A stretch of DNA of 64,000 nucleotides. It comes from Candidatus Pantoea edessiphila. Its GTDB lineage: Bacteria > Pseudomonadota > Gammaproteobacteria > Enterobacterales > Enterobacteriaceae. The position numbers and the translations under genes were made by a program. Shown one piece after another: positions 11,333-24,339 of the stretch. The stretch is from contig NZ_PDKT01000004.1 in assembly GCF_002933315.1 (NCBI RefSeq), positions 21,410-85,409 on the forward strand. Reading direction: 5' to 3'. The notes under the pieces were generated by a model that saw only the letters and a program-made list of their open reading frames with translations, was not told the origin of the DNA and did no database searches. Positions within the stretch are counted from its first letter, which is position 1; the number at the start of each line of letters is the position of its first letter.

Positions 11333-13131
11333 TAGTAAATGTCTCGTTGATAACGGTGTTGAATACGTAATTCACTTAAGAAATGTTCAGCTTTTTCAAT
11401 GCTCATTTTACCATAATTAACAATAAGTTCTAATAACACTTTTTCAACATCTTTCGCCATATTATTAGCATTTCCACAAACATAAATATATGCACCTTCT
11501 TTAATCCAATACCATATATCCATACCGTTAATACGAATTTTATCTTGTATATAAATTTTTTCAGATTGATCACGTGACCATGCTAGATTGATTTTATTTA
11601 AAAAACCTTTTTTTACATACTCTTGCCATTCTATTTGATATAGAAAATCTTCTGTAAAACGAGGATTACCAAAAAACAACCAATTTTTACCAGAAGCATT
11701 ATCATATGCACGTTGTTGCATAAATGCACGAAAGGGAGCAATACCAGTACCAGTACAAATCATGATTATTGGTACTGTTTTATCTAGTGGCAATCGAAAA
11801 TTGTTGTTGCTTTCAATAAAAACCCTCATATTATCTTCTTCTATGCGATTAGATAGCCAAGTAGATGCACCACCACCGCGAATATAATCATCAATTTTAA
11901 AATTAACTATATTAACGGTAATATGTATTTCGTTTTCAACTTCAGATTGTGCAGAAGCAATAGAATATAGTCTGGGGGTTAGAGGACGTAATATTTTGGT
12001 TAACTGTTCTGCTGTTAATTTAACAGGTGTTAAACGCATCATATCTACAATTGGATAATTACTTACATATTTATGTAATTTATGTCTATCATGTATGATA
12101 GACAATAAATTTTTATCATGTGTTAAAATAGCGTATCTTTCAACTATTTTACTGCTATTTTTTGTTAAATCGTAATGATTTTTTAAAGCTTCTTTAATCG
12201 ATATAATATTATCATTAACTTTAACAGTTTCTTCACCCTTTAAACAAATAAAATTTAATATTTCTGTAATCAAATTATCATCATTTTCATACCATATACC
12301 GATTGAATCACCTGGATGATAAACCATTTTGGAATTATTTATATCAATTTCAATATGACGAACATCTTTATCTGAATTGCGGCCTGTAATTTTTTGATTT
12401 AATAAACAAAAAGCATTGAAAGGATTTTTTCTGTTGTAATTATTAATATGTATTTTTTGTTGGTTTATTAAATTTTCTTTTTTTTGATCTAAACAGTTGT
12501 TTTTTATTTTGTTCTTAAGATTTTTTTTTAACAAATTAAACCATATTTTTATTTTATCTTCGTAGTCAATATCAGCATCAACTCTATCAATTAAACGTTT
12601 TGCACCTAATATTGCAAACCTATGATCAAAATCTTTTCCTGCTTGACTAAAAAATTCATAAGAACTATCTCCTAAACCAAATACTGCGAAATAAGTACTG
12701 TTCATTTTTGGAGCTCTTTTTGACATTAAAAATTTATATAATGCCGCTGCTTCTTCTGGAGGTTCACCTGCACCTTGAGTAGAGATTATAAGCAATAATA
12801 TTTTTTCTTGATTAATCTTTTTAAACTTATAATTACCTGCATTAATCAAATTTACATTAAATGTATTTAATTGAAGTTCTTTATAAAGCCATTCTGATAT
12901 TTTTCTAGCATTACCAGTTTGTGATGCGGATAGAATTGTTATAGTTGATATTTCTTGTTGTATAATTATATTTGTTTTTTTATTTATATTTTGATTAACT
13001 ACACCCCATAAGTAACCTGAAACCCATAGTAGCTGGTTATCTGATAAATCTTTTATAATTGAATTTAATTGATTTAATTGTTCTAAGTTAATTGGAGTTG
13101 TAATATTTGAAGTTAGTGATTTATTATTCAT
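11332..13131 (-). CDS. cysJ: Sulfite reductase flavoprotein subunit (NADPH)
   Basis: FAD/FMN protein passing electrons from NADPH to CysI. In order: an FMN flavodoxin domain ([27 protein letters not shown]), a linker rich in Lys/Asn, an FAD domain (RLYSIAS) and an NADPH domain ([17 protein letters not shown]-terminal RYQRDIY). I place the start at the ATG at 13131, giving 599 residues, the E. coli length. An in-frame TTG at 13200 would add 23 hydrophobic residues with no counterpart. It is the first gene of cysJIH and diverges from queD across ~255 bases, where the promoters should lie. The linker carries a T9 tract at 12521-12529. Confidence 0.95.
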   Translation of the reverse strand: MNNKSLTSNITTPINLEQLNQLNSIIKDLSDNQLLWVSGYLWGVVNQNINKKTNIIIQQEISTITILSASQTGNARKISEWLYKELQLNTFNVNLINAGNYKFKKINQEKILLLIISTQGAGEPPEEAAALYKFLMSKRAPKMNSTYFAVFGLGDSSYEFFSQAGKDFDHRFAILGAKRLIDRVDADIDYEDKIKIWFNLLKKNLKNKIKNNCLDQKKENLINQQKIHINNYNRKNPFNAFCLLNQKITGRNSDKDVRHIEIDINNSKMVYHPGDSIGIWYENDDNLITEILNFICLKGEETVKVNDNIISIKEALKNHYDLTKNSSKIVERYAILTHDKNLLSIIHDRHKLHKYVSNYPIVDMMRLTPVKLTAEQLTKILRPLTPRLYSIASAQSEVENEIHITVNIVNFKIDDYIRGGGASTWLSNRIEEDNMRVFIESNNNFRLPLDKTVPIIMICTGTGIAPFRAFMQQRAYDNASGKNWLFFGNPRFTEDFLYQIEWQEYVKKGFLNKINLAWSRDQSEKIYIQDKIRINGMDIWYWIKEGAYIYVCGNANNMAKDVEKVLLELIVNYGKMSIEKAEHFLSELRIQHRYQRDIY

Positions 13132-13386
13132 TGAATTAAAAGCTTCACTATTTATTAAATTTAATTGCAAAGTTTGATATAATAAAATTAAAATTAGCAA
13201 ATTAAAATTTAATATTTAAATAAGCCTTAAATATATTAAATAACTAAAATGTTAATAAAATAATTTACTATTAATTATCTGAATAATTGTATTCACAGAT
13301 ATTTAATTATATATTATGCAATTAAATTTTTAACATATAATAATTATATTTAGCATCAATTACTATTAACAAGATAAGTATCATAC

Positions 13387-13746
13387 ATGTCAATAACATT
13401 ATTTAAACAATTCAAATTTGAAGCAGCACATTCTCTACCTTATGTTCCTATTGAACATAAATGTAGCAGGATACATGGACATTCATTTGTAGTAAAATTA
13501 GAAATTACTGGAGAAATAAACAAGAATACAGGATGGGTAGTAGATTTTTCTGAAATAAAAAATGTGTTTCAGCCAATTTTAAAAATCCTCGATCATCATT
13601 ATCTCAATGAAATACCAGGATTAGAAAATCCTACGAGTGAAATATTAGCAAAATGGATTTGGAATAAAACAAAACCAAATTTCCCTATTTTAAGTGCAGT
13701 TATAATAAAAGAAACATGTACATCAGGATGTATATATAGAGGATAA
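13387..13746 (+). CDS. queD: 6-carboxy-5,6,7,8-tetrahydropterin synthase
   Basis: First dedicated step of queuosine synthesis, converting dihydroneopterin triphosphate to 6-carboxytetrahydropterin. The 119 residues match E. coli QueD (~120). Zinc-binding histidines are in FEAAHSLP and HGHSF, the catalytic Cys is in HKCSRIHGH, and the C-terminal [12 protein letters not shown] is intact. It is adjacent to cysJ as in E. coli (divergent) and convergent with queE. The stop codon lies inside a perfect hairpin followed by TTTT. Confidence 0.95.
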   Translation: MSITLFKQFKFEAAHSLPYVPIEHKCSRIHGHSFVVKLEITGEINKNTGWVVDFSEIKNVFQPILKILDHHYLNEIPGLENPTSEILAKWIWNKTKPNFPILSAVIIKETCTSGCIYRG

Positions 13747-13762
13747 TATCATGATATTATCC
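13741..13762 (+). terminator. Probable rho-independent terminator of queD
   Basis: A perfect 22-base palindrome beginning GGATAATAT overlaps the queD stop codon (9-bp stem, 4-base loop) and is followed at once by TTTTATT. The position at the very end of a + strand gene supports a terminator. The stem is A/T-rich apart from its GG/CC base. Confidence 0.5.
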
Positions 13763-13840
13763 TTTTATTAAAAAGAGATTAATTTATAAATTTATATTTA
13801 ATTTTAATATATCTAAAAGGTTTTAATCATAATAAACATA

Positions 13841-13870
13841 CAATATAATTTTAATAATAAAATTATATTG
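13841..13870. terminator. Perfect 13-bp hairpin between convergent queD and queE
   Basis: CAATATAATTTTA and its exact complement TAAAATTATATTG are separated by 4 bases. It has no long T tract on either side. It lies about 95 bases after queD and 75 after queE and could act as a two-way terminator or as mRNA 3'-end protection (inference). Confidence 0.4.
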
Positions 13871-13888
13871 TAATTATTTAATACTTTA

Positions 13889-13922
13889 TAACACTTATAA
13901 TTTATTTAGATTATAAGTGTTA
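13889..13922. terminator. Perfect 13-bp hairpin just downstream of queE (two-way)
   Basis: TAACACTTATAAT pairs with ATTATAAGTGTTA across an 8-base loop. It sits 25 bases past the queE stop (minus strand) and is the second hairpin of this sequence type between two convergent genes. Bidirectional termination is the simplest reading. Confidence 0.45.
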
Positions 13923-13946
13923 TATTTGATCGAATAGTTCTAAATA

Positions 13947-14618
13947 TCATTTAACATTCAGGTACTTATGTACTTGAATGGATAGATGCCAATTGCGTAT
14001 TAGACAATATTGTATGCAAATATTAGTTGCTGTATTACTACAACTAACAGGTTGTAAAGAAATAATCCGCTTTTTATTATTTTTTATATTTGATAATAAT
14101 GTATCTAAAATATTAATATCACTTTCTCTTTCTATAATAAATTTAATTTCATTAGATCTATTAATTGCTTGCATTAATATTTTATTACCATTATGTGTAT
14201 TTAATTTTGGTGAAACAGTCACCCAAGTATTTTTTGAACAATAAATTTTATAAGTACCACTAGTTTCTAATTGACAGTAAAATCCATCTTTTTCTAAAGC
14301 GATTGTTAATGGACGAAGATCAAAAATTGAAGGTTCACCTCCTGTAATAACTATATGATTTGTATTCCATTTTTGTTGTTTTATTGTCTGTACTAAAGTT
14401 AAACAATCTACATTACACCAAATATTATTTTCTTTATCTTTAAATAAAATATCTTTTAACAAACCTGTTTTATTTTTTAACTTTTTCCAGGTATATTTAG
14501 TATCACACCATCTACAATGTATAGTACATCCTTGAAAACGAATAAAAATAGCTGGAATACCTGTATAAAAACCTTCTCCTTGTATAGTATGAAATACTTC
14601 GTTAATTGAATAAATCAT
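13947..14618 (-). CDS. queE: 7-carboxy-7-deazaguanine synthase (radical SAM)
   Basis: Radical-SAM ring contraction of 6-carboxytetrahydropterin to 7-carboxy-7-deazaguanine in queuosine synthesis. The 223 residues equal E. coli QueE. The [4Fe-4S] motif CTIHCRWC (Cx3Cx2C, about residues 31-38) is present, with the SAM-binding VITGGEPSIFDL, the VSPKLN segment and a C-terminal SIQVHKYLN. It is convergent with queD; eno follows upstream on the same strand with a ~50-base gap. Confidence 0.95.
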   Translation of the reverse strand: MIYSINEVFHTIQGEGFYTGIPAIFIRFQGCTIHCRWCDTKYTWKKLKNKTGLLKDILFKDKENNIWCNVDCLTLVQTIKQQKWNTNHIVITGGEPSIFDLRPLTIALEKDGFYCQLETSGTYKIYCSKNTWVTVSPKLNTHNGNKILMQAINRSNEIKFIIERESDINILDTLLSNIKNNKKRIISLQPVSCSNTATNICIQYCLIRNWHLSIQVHKYLNVK

Positions 14619-14668
14619 TATTTACTTTGATATAACAAAAATAGTGTTTGTTTTTTGAAGTATAACAA

Positions 14669-18007
<3,339 letters not shown>

Positions 18008-18853
18008 ATGACTATAAATAAAAAAAACAAAATAAAAAATAACTTCATGTTAAATAAAAATGTAATTTATACAAAAAAAAGGAATCGTAATATATTAAAA
18101 GTAATACCACGTAATATTCATCGTGAAATTATTGGTTTATCTTTTCCAAAAATGCCATTTTTAGGTAATGATATTTGGACTTTATATGAATTATCTTGGT
18201 TAAATAGTAAGGGATTACCACAGATTAGCATAGGAAAAGTAATCTTTAATGCTGATAGTAAAAATATTATAGAATCAAAAAGTTTAAAATTATATCTGCA
18301 TAGCTTTAATAAAATGAAATTCGATAATTGGAGTGATATTCGTCAGATTTTAGAATATGATTTAAGTATTTGTACTGAAAGTAAAGTTTATGTCTCATTA
18401 TTTCGTTTAAATGAAATAAAGGTACAGTCTATAAATCACTTTAATGGTTATTGCATTGATGAACAAGATATAGAAATTAAAGATTATTGCATAAATTCTA
18501 ATTATTTATGTGGTGCAGCGAGTAATAAAATGGTAAAAGAGACTTTAGTTAGTCACTTATTCAAATCAAATTGTCCAATTACCAATCAACCAGACTGGGC
18601 GTCAATTATGATTTCTTATAAAGGATTGAGTATAAATTATGAGGCAATTTTACGTTATTTAATTTCTTTTCGTAATCATAACGAATTCCATGAGCAATGT
18701 GTTGAAAGAATATTTAATGATATATCATATTTTTGTTATCCAGAAGAATTAACTGTTTATGCAAGATATACTCGTCGAGGAGGTATAGATATCAATCCTT
18801 GGCGTAGTAATATACCTTTTGCGCCAACATGTTTACGTTTAGTACGTCAATAA
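18008..18853 (+). CDS. queF: NADPH-dependent 7-cyano-7-deazaguanine reductase
   Basis: Reduces preQ0 to preQ1, the last free-base step of queuosine synthesis. The protein is 281 residues from the ATG at 18008 (E. coli 282); an upstream TTG at 17996 would add only four residues. It is the long two-module QueF type. The catalytic Cys is in SNCPITNQPDW together with the downstream Asp, and the NADPH-binding ESKSLKLY motif is kept. The C-terminus YTRRGGIDINPWRSN is near-identical to E. coli. It is followed by a strong hairpin. Confidence 0.96.
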   Translation: MTINKKNKIKNNFMLNKNVIYTKKRNRNILKVIPRNIHREIIGLSFPKMPFLGNDIWTLYELSWLNSKGLPQISIGKVIFNADSKNIIESKSLKLYLHSFNKMKFDNWSDIRQILEYDLSICTESKVYVSLFRLNEIKVQSINHFNGYCIDEQDIEIKDYCINSNYLCGAASNKMVKETLVSHLFKSNCPITNQPDWASIMISYKGLSINYEAILRYLISFRNHNEFHEQCVERIFNDISYFCYPEELTVYARYTRRGGIDINPWRSNIPFAPTCLRLVRQ

Positions 18854-18927
18854 TATATTAAATCAAAATTAATTTATATAATAACTGGACTAGTATAAAT
18901 TAAAAATATAATAGATGATAGTAGTAT

Positions 18928-18968
18928 ATTTACATTTAAATATCAATTAATAATATTTAAATGTAAAT
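18928..18968 (+). terminator. Strong hairpin with T tract downstream of queF
   Basis: A perfect 16-bp inverted repeat beginning ATTTACATTTAAATAT with a 9-base loop is followed by AGTTATTTTT. It lies 75 bases after the queF stop, on the same strand, before the tRNA promoter. It is the longest stem I found in the window and is the likely queF terminator. Confidence 0.55.
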
Positions 18969-19083
18969 AGTTATTTTTAAATAAAATATATATTATCATC
19001 AAATTTTTTAAGATTTTATATTGCCATCACTAATTAATTAAAAAAATAAATAAAAATATTTGTATTTAAAATATCTAAAAGAT

Positions 19084-19112
19084 TTGCAATAAAATTTAAT
19101 AATAAGTATAAT
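19084..19112 (+). promoter_or_regulatory. Sigma-70 promoter of the initiator tRNA gene
   Basis: TTGCAA (19084-19089), a 17-base spacer and a perfect TATAAT (19107-19112) lie 10 bases before the first base of the tRNA. Spacing and position are those of a classical stable-RNA promoter. Confidence 0.7.
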
Positions 19113-19121
19113 ACTATTTAT

Positions 19122-19198
<77 letters not shown>

Positions 19199-19414
19199 TT
19201 TCTTTGATATTTAAAATTACTAACTATTTATATAAATATATAAATATGATCCTTGTCATTAATGGTTTCAAATCTTTTTTTTAAAATAACTATAAACATG
19301 TGTAATATCATTTGCTCTTGTTTTCATTGTTATCTTTTCTACTAAATTTTAGCAAATAGTACTTAAAACCATTTCTGTTTTAATTGTAATTACATTTAAT
19401 AAAAAAGGTTATAT

Positions 19415-20746
19415 GTGAAGAAAAGCAGTAATGCATTGGTTCGTAGTTTTCGACATGCTGTACCATATATAAACACACATAGAGGCAAAATATTTATTAT
19501 TATGCTGAGTGGCCAATCAATTGCTCATAATAATTTTTATAATATTATTAACGATATCGGTTTAATTCATAGCTTAGGAATTCGTTTAGTATTAGTTTAT
19601 GGCGCAAGTCCACAAATAGATAAATACTTATTAGAATACAATATTAAATCAATCTATCATAAATTTAATCGTATTACTGATAAAAAATCGCTTGAAATTA
19701 TAAAACAAGTCGCCGGTCGTCTTCAATTGGATATTACCTCTTTATTATCTATGTCTCTAAATAATACACCTTTACAAGGAGCAAATATAAATGTTGTCAG
19801 CGGCAACTTTATTACCGCTCAACCATTGGGTATAGATGATGGAGTTGATTATTGTCATGCTGGTAAAATTCGTCGTATTGACATAAAAGCAATTCATTAT
19901 CAACTAAATAATAATGCTATTGTTTTATTAGGACCTATAGGAGTTTCTGTAACTGGAGAAAGTTTTAATTTAAATTCAGAAGAAATAGCTACACAATTAG
20001 CTATTAAACTTAAAGCAGAAAAAATAATAGGCTTTTGTTCTGGAAAAGGAGTTATTGATAATAAAGGTAATATTATTTCTGAATTATTTCCAAAAAATGC
20101 TCAATTATATATAGATAAGATAGAAAGTAAAAATAATTATTTATCAGAAATTACACTTTTTCTCCGAGCTGCAATTACAGCTTGCCGTAGTGGAGTATAT
20201 CGATGTCATTTAATTAGTTATCAAGATGATGGTGCTTTATTACAAGAATTATTTTCACGTGATGGTGTTGGTACACAGATAGTTATGGAATCAGCAGAAC
20301 AGATAAGAAAAGCTAATATAAATGATATTGGTGGAATTCTAGATTTAATTCATCCTCTTGAACAACAAGGTATTTTAGTTAGGAGATCTCGGGAACAATT
20401 AGAAATAGAAGTTGATAAATTTACAATAATTAAAAGGGATAATTTAACTATTGCTTGTGTAGCGCTATATCCTTTTATAAATGAAAAAATAGGTGAAATG
20501 GCTTGTTTAGCAGTGCATCCTGATTATCGTAATTCATCGCGTGGTGATGTGTTATTACAAAATATATCAATTCAGGCTCGTAAAATAGGATTAAAAAAAA
20601 TATTTGTTCTAACCACTAGAAGTATTCATTGGTTTCAAGAACGTGGTTTTAAACCAGTAAGTATTGAATACTTACCAAAAATTAAGAAAGAAATGTATAA
20701 TTATCAAAGAAAATCGAAAGTACTTATGATAGATTTAAATAATTGA
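19415..20746 (+). CDS. argA: Amino-acid N-acetyltransferase (N-acetylglutamate synthase)
   Basis: First committed step of arginine synthesis: acetyl-CoA plus glutamate gives N-acetylglutamate. The 443 residues equal E. coli ArgA. The N-terminal amino-acid-kinase-like domain (about 1-290) binds arginine for feedback inhibition; the C-terminal GNAT domain carries VHPDYRNSSRGDVLL for acetyl-CoA binding. The start is a GTG at 19415 with AAGG 6 bases upstream; the adjacent ATG at 19413 would read straight into TGA. It is convergent with recB, 30 bases away; recD, which sits here in E. coli, is gone without trace. Confidence 0.97.
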   Translation: MKKSSNALVRSFRHAVPYINTHRGKIFIIMLSGQSIAHNNFYNIINDIGLIHSLGIRLVLVYGASPQIDKYLLEYNIKSIYHKFNRITDKKSLEIIKQVAGRLQLDITSLLSMSLNNTPLQGANINVVSGNFITAQPLGIDDGVDYCHAGKIRRIDIKAIHYQLNNNAIVLLGPIGVSVTGESFNLNSEEIATQLAIKLKAEKIIGFCSGKGVIDNKGNIISELFPKNAQLYIDKIESKNNYLSEITLFLRAAITACRSGVYRCHLISYQDDGALLQELFSRDGVGTQIVMESAEQIRKANINDIGGILDLIHPLEQQGILVRRSREQLEIEVDKFTIIKRDNLTIACVALYPFINEKIGEMACLAVHPDYRNSSRGDVLLQNISIQARKIGLKKIFVLTTRSIHWFQERGFKPVSIEYLPKIKKEMYNYQRKSKVLMIDLNN

Positions 20747-20776
20747 ATTTATTCTTTGTAAATGTAAAAAAATTTT

Positions 20777-23700
20777 TTATGGTTTTTTGCCAATAAACTG
20801 GTCTAATTTTTCAATTAAATGTCTATTAGGTAGTACATTCATGATACCATTATTGGAGTTTTCATTAATATTCCTTAAAAATAAATAAAACACACCTCCA
20901 AAATATCTTTCATAACTATAGTTTTTAACTCTTAATTTAAGATAACGATGAAATGCTAATGTACACAATTGATATTGTAAGTGAAAACTTTTATTTTTTA
21001 AAGAACATATATTACGACAATAATAATTTTTTAATCTATCTATTTTGTAATATAATAAATAATATTTATTTTTCCACATAAATACTAAATCTATATAACC
21101 TCGAATAATTCCTTTTACTTCATTACAACTAAATTGATTTTCTTGTATAAATAATATGTTTTTACTATCAAGGAGTACACTCAAATCTGATATTACTGAA
21201 GTATTTCTAATGGGAATAAAAAATTTCATATCTTCTACATAATTGATATTTTTAATAGCTATTAAATTAAGTCCTTTTGAATCCAATTTTTTATATAATA
21301 TTATTTTCAGCCATTTATATATGGGTTTTAATAGATTTAAAGAATATCCATTTATATTTAATTGATATTTTAACCATTCTTTTTGGTTTAACTTATTAAA
21401 ATCTATTGATTTAAGTAAGTCAATTATAAATTTATTAAATTTTAAGGTATATGGAAACTCATTATTTGTTAATGACAAATCTTTTTTAGATGATATATCA
21501 AAAATATTCATATCATTTTTATTTTCAATATTCAAATAATTTGTAATCAACCAACTATCATATAAAATACGATTAATTTTAAGAATATTTAATGCAGTAT
21601 TAATTTTTACTTGTTTTTGTGATTTATTATTTTTATTTTGTTTTTCATTAATATCTATATAATTTATATCTATGCCATTTAGTTTGTTAATGCAATTTTT
21701 TAATGTTTGTAAGTTAATATTTTTATTACATTGCAATAAGTAACCAAGTACGCTTTTATATAAATTATTGGAGTTTTCTTTTTTATTTGAATTTTTTATA
21801 AAAGTTGCAATACCAATACTACAGTGATAAACAGCTCTAGTAACTGCTACATAAAAAAGACGTAATTCTTCACTAAATCTTTCTTTATTTATTTTTATTA
21901 AATTGTTAACATTTGAATTACACGATAAAATATTGTCCTTATAATAAGGCATATTACTATATTCACCAAAACCTGTAGCAAAAGGTATCCATACTAATGG
22001 ATACTCTAAACCTTTTGATTTATGTATGGTGATAATACGTATAACATTTAGATCCTCTAAACGTATTTGTTGATCAATAATTTGATTATCTTGTTTAAGA
22101 ATTTGTTTTGAAAAAAAATTTAAAAGATCATTGGGACCAATTAATGATGTGTATTCTACTTGTAGTAGTTCCCCAATGTGCATCAAATTTGTCAATCTAC
22201 GCTTACCATTTTTTGAAGCTAAAATATTTACTGCTATACTATCTTTTGATAGGATAGTACGTAACATAGTTAATATGCCATATTTTTGCCATATTTCTTT
22301 CCATTTTGAAAACTTATCTATTAAATTTATTTTCTTACTGTTATCACTTGTTATTGTATCAATATCTTTTGAATTAATTGAAAAAATAGAAGTTGCTAGT
22401 GCAGTACGTAATAATTTTAGTTTTGTTGGATAGTGTATTGCTTTTAGCAAATATAATAATTCACGTGCTTCAACAGTATTATAAACACTATCAGTATCAG
22501 ATAAATAAACTGATGAAATATAAAATGCATTAAGTGCATTACGTATTAAATTTGCCTCACTACGATTACGAACTAGTATAGTTATATCAGAAGCTTGTAG
22601 TATGTGAAATTCATCATATCTTCTTAAAAAAGCTTGTTGTTGTTTGCTAGCTATCAACCAATTATTTATTTCAATAGCACATTGCTTTGCCATATCGTAT
22701 TTGTAATCAATTAGACTAATTCTATCTCTAGGATGTACCCAAAAACGTAAAGAAGGATAATTTTTTTTATTAAAAATAAATTTTAATTGTTTGTTGTTAA
22801 TGGCCGATTTAATCGGTATAAAGGGAATTTCTGGATATATAAAAGGTAAATTTGTTTGCGAAAAGAGACAATTTACGCTTTCAATCATTTCCGATGATGA
22901 ACGCCAATTTGTTTGTAAAGTATAGATATCATTAATTTCATAACGCATATTAAGATAAGTGGATATATCTGCACCACGAAATGAATAAATAGCTTGCTTA
23001 GGATCACCAATAATTATTATTGCTTGATTAGGTTGATTTATATATATTTTATGAAAAATGCGATATTGTTGTGGATCTATATCTTGAAATTCGTCAATTA
23101 ATAACACTGGAAAATTATTTCTAATATTCTCAGCTAAATAATCACCATTCGGCTGTTTTAAAGCCTTATCCAAATAATATAATAAATCATCAAAACTTAG
23201 TAATCCTTGTAGATATTTTTCTTTATTTATAGAATCAGTAATTTCAATTATTGCTTGTTTGATGAAAGTATCTCTTAAAGACAAATGTTTAACTAAAAAT
23301 TTTTCTATTTCCTCAAATAATTTAAATGTATTAATTACACCTGTTTGATGTATCTCAATTACAGAATATCTGAATCTGGTAAGTTCTTTTGGTATTTGAT
23401 AATCTAAAGTTTCACTTTTAGACCATGTTGTTATTTTATTAATCCAATTTGTTAAGTTTTTATTACTATAAATACGTTTATTAATTTTCATAGAATTAAT
23501 AATTTGAAATATATCTTTATGAAACATTATCCACATATTTTTTATTGAAATAATATCAGATATATTTTTAACATGTTTTAGTTCTAAATTTTCGTTAAAA
23601 CAAGATGAAAAATCAATAAATTGCATTTTTTTTTGAAATAAAGGATATAAAGTGGATATGAAATCCTCGGCACTATTCCATTCATTTGAAATGATACGCG

Positions 23701-24241
23701 CTACATCTAATGACATTAAAAAACAACGACGATGCCAAAAATCCAATGTAATTTTTTTAAATAAAGTATATTCATCAGATAATATTTTGTTTTGAAATAA
23801 TATATTTAATTCATAATTAAAAAACTTTAGTACCTTTCTACAAAAACCGTGTATTGTATATATAGCCGCATTGCATATATTATTTTCTGCAAATAATAAT
23901 ATTTCAATAGCTTGATTAATGTCATCAATTTGTTCAATTAATAATTGATGCATAGGATTATCGCTTCTTCCTCGTATACAACTTAAACGTAACTGACGTA
24001 TATCATTAAGTATACGATTGCGTAGCTCAATTGTAGCAATTTCAGTAAAAGTTACTACTAAAATTTCTTCAATAGATAAAATTTTGTAATATGCATTTTC
24101 ATTTTTTAATCCTAATATTAATCTTAAATATAATAAACTAATTGTAAAAGTTTTACCTGTACCTGCTGAAGCTTCAATTAATTTGCTACCTTGAAGTGGA
24201 ATTGTTATAGGATTCAATGGATTGATATTTATTTTATTCAT
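20777..24241 (-). CDS. recB: RecB: helicase intact, nuclease active site degraded
   Basis: DNA-end helicase subunit of the RecBCD recombination complex; 1154 residues (E. coli 1180). The 3'-5' helicase looks functional: P-loop EASAGTGKTFTI near residue 24, LLIDEFQDIDPQQYRIF (motif II), GDPKQAIYSFRGAD, and a C-terminal helicase motif IHKSKGLEYPLVW. The C-terminal nuclease domain is recognisable but, against E. coli, H956 aligns with Ile (NKFIIDLL), E1020 with Lys (EDMKFF), D1080 with Tyr1064 (LLYYK, codon at 21050-21052) and Y1114 with Cys. D1067 (GYIDLVF) and K1082 remain. recD is missing upstream and ptr between recB and recC. A T9 tract is at 23626-23634. Nuclease loss is inferred from residues. 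Confidence 0.95.
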   Translation of the reverse strand: MNKININPLNPITIPLQGSKLIEASAGTGKTFTISLLYLRLILGLKNENAYYKILSIEEILVVTFTEIATIELRNRILNDIRQLRLSCIRGRSDNPMHQLLIEQIDDINQAIEILLFAENNICNAAIYTIHGFCRKVLKFFNYELNILFQNKILSDEYTLFKKITLDFWHRRCFLMSLDVARIISNEWNSAEDFISTLYPLFQKKMQFIDFSSCFNENLELKHVKNISDIISIKNMWIMFHKDIFQIINSMKINKRIYSNKNLTNWINKITTWSKSETLDYQIPKELTRFRYSVIEIHQTGVINTFKLFEEIEKFLVKHLSLRDTFIKQAIIEITDSINKEKYLQGLLSFDDLLYYLDKALKQPNGDYLAENIRNNFPVLLIDEFQDIDPQQYRIFHKIYINQPNQAIIIIGDPKQAIYSFRGADISTYLNMRYEINDIYTLQTNWRSSSEMIESVNCLFSQTNLPFIYPEIPFIPIKSAINNKQLKFIFNKKNYPSLRFWVHPRDRISLIDYKYDMAKQCAIEINNWLIASKQQQAFLRRYDEFHILQASDITILVRNRSEANLIRNALNAFYISSVYLSDTDSVYNTVEARELLYLLKAIHYPTKLKLLRTALATSIFSINSKDIDTITSDNSKKINLIDKFSKWKEIWQKYGILTMLRTILSKDSIAVNILASKNGKRRLTNLMHIGELLQVEYTSLIGPNDLLNFFSKQILKQDNQIIDQQIRLEDLNVIRIITIHKSKGLEYPLVWIPFATGFGEYSNMPYYKDNILSCNSNVNNLIKINKERFSEELRLFYVAVTRAVYHCSIGIATFIKNSNKKENSNNLYKSVLGYLLQCNKNINLQTLKNCINKLNGIDINYIDINEKQNKNNKSQKQVKINTALNILKINRILYDSWLITNYLNIENKNDMNIFDISSKKDLSLTNNEFPYTLKFNKFIIDLLKSIDFNKLNQKEWLKYQLNINGYSLNLLKPIYKWLKIILYKKLDSKGLNLIAIKNINYVEDMKFFIPIRNTSVISDLSVLLDSKNILFIQENQFSCNEVKGIIRGYIDLVFMWKNKYYLLYYKIDRLKNYYCRNICSLKNKSFHLQYQLCTLAFHRYLKLRVKNYSYERYFGGVFYLFLRNINENSNNGIMNVLPNRHLIEKLDQFIGKKP

Positions 24242-24339
24242 TGAATATTGCTTATTCCTTTAATTAATGTTTTTATAGTAAATAATATGTACTATAAATA
24301 GAGATAATCTTAAAAAAATAATATAAATTAAATATTTAA

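Noticed and set aside
22131..22433. A 100-codon plus-strand open frame opposite recB
   Set aside because: Antisense shadow; composition follows the recB codons on the other strand.
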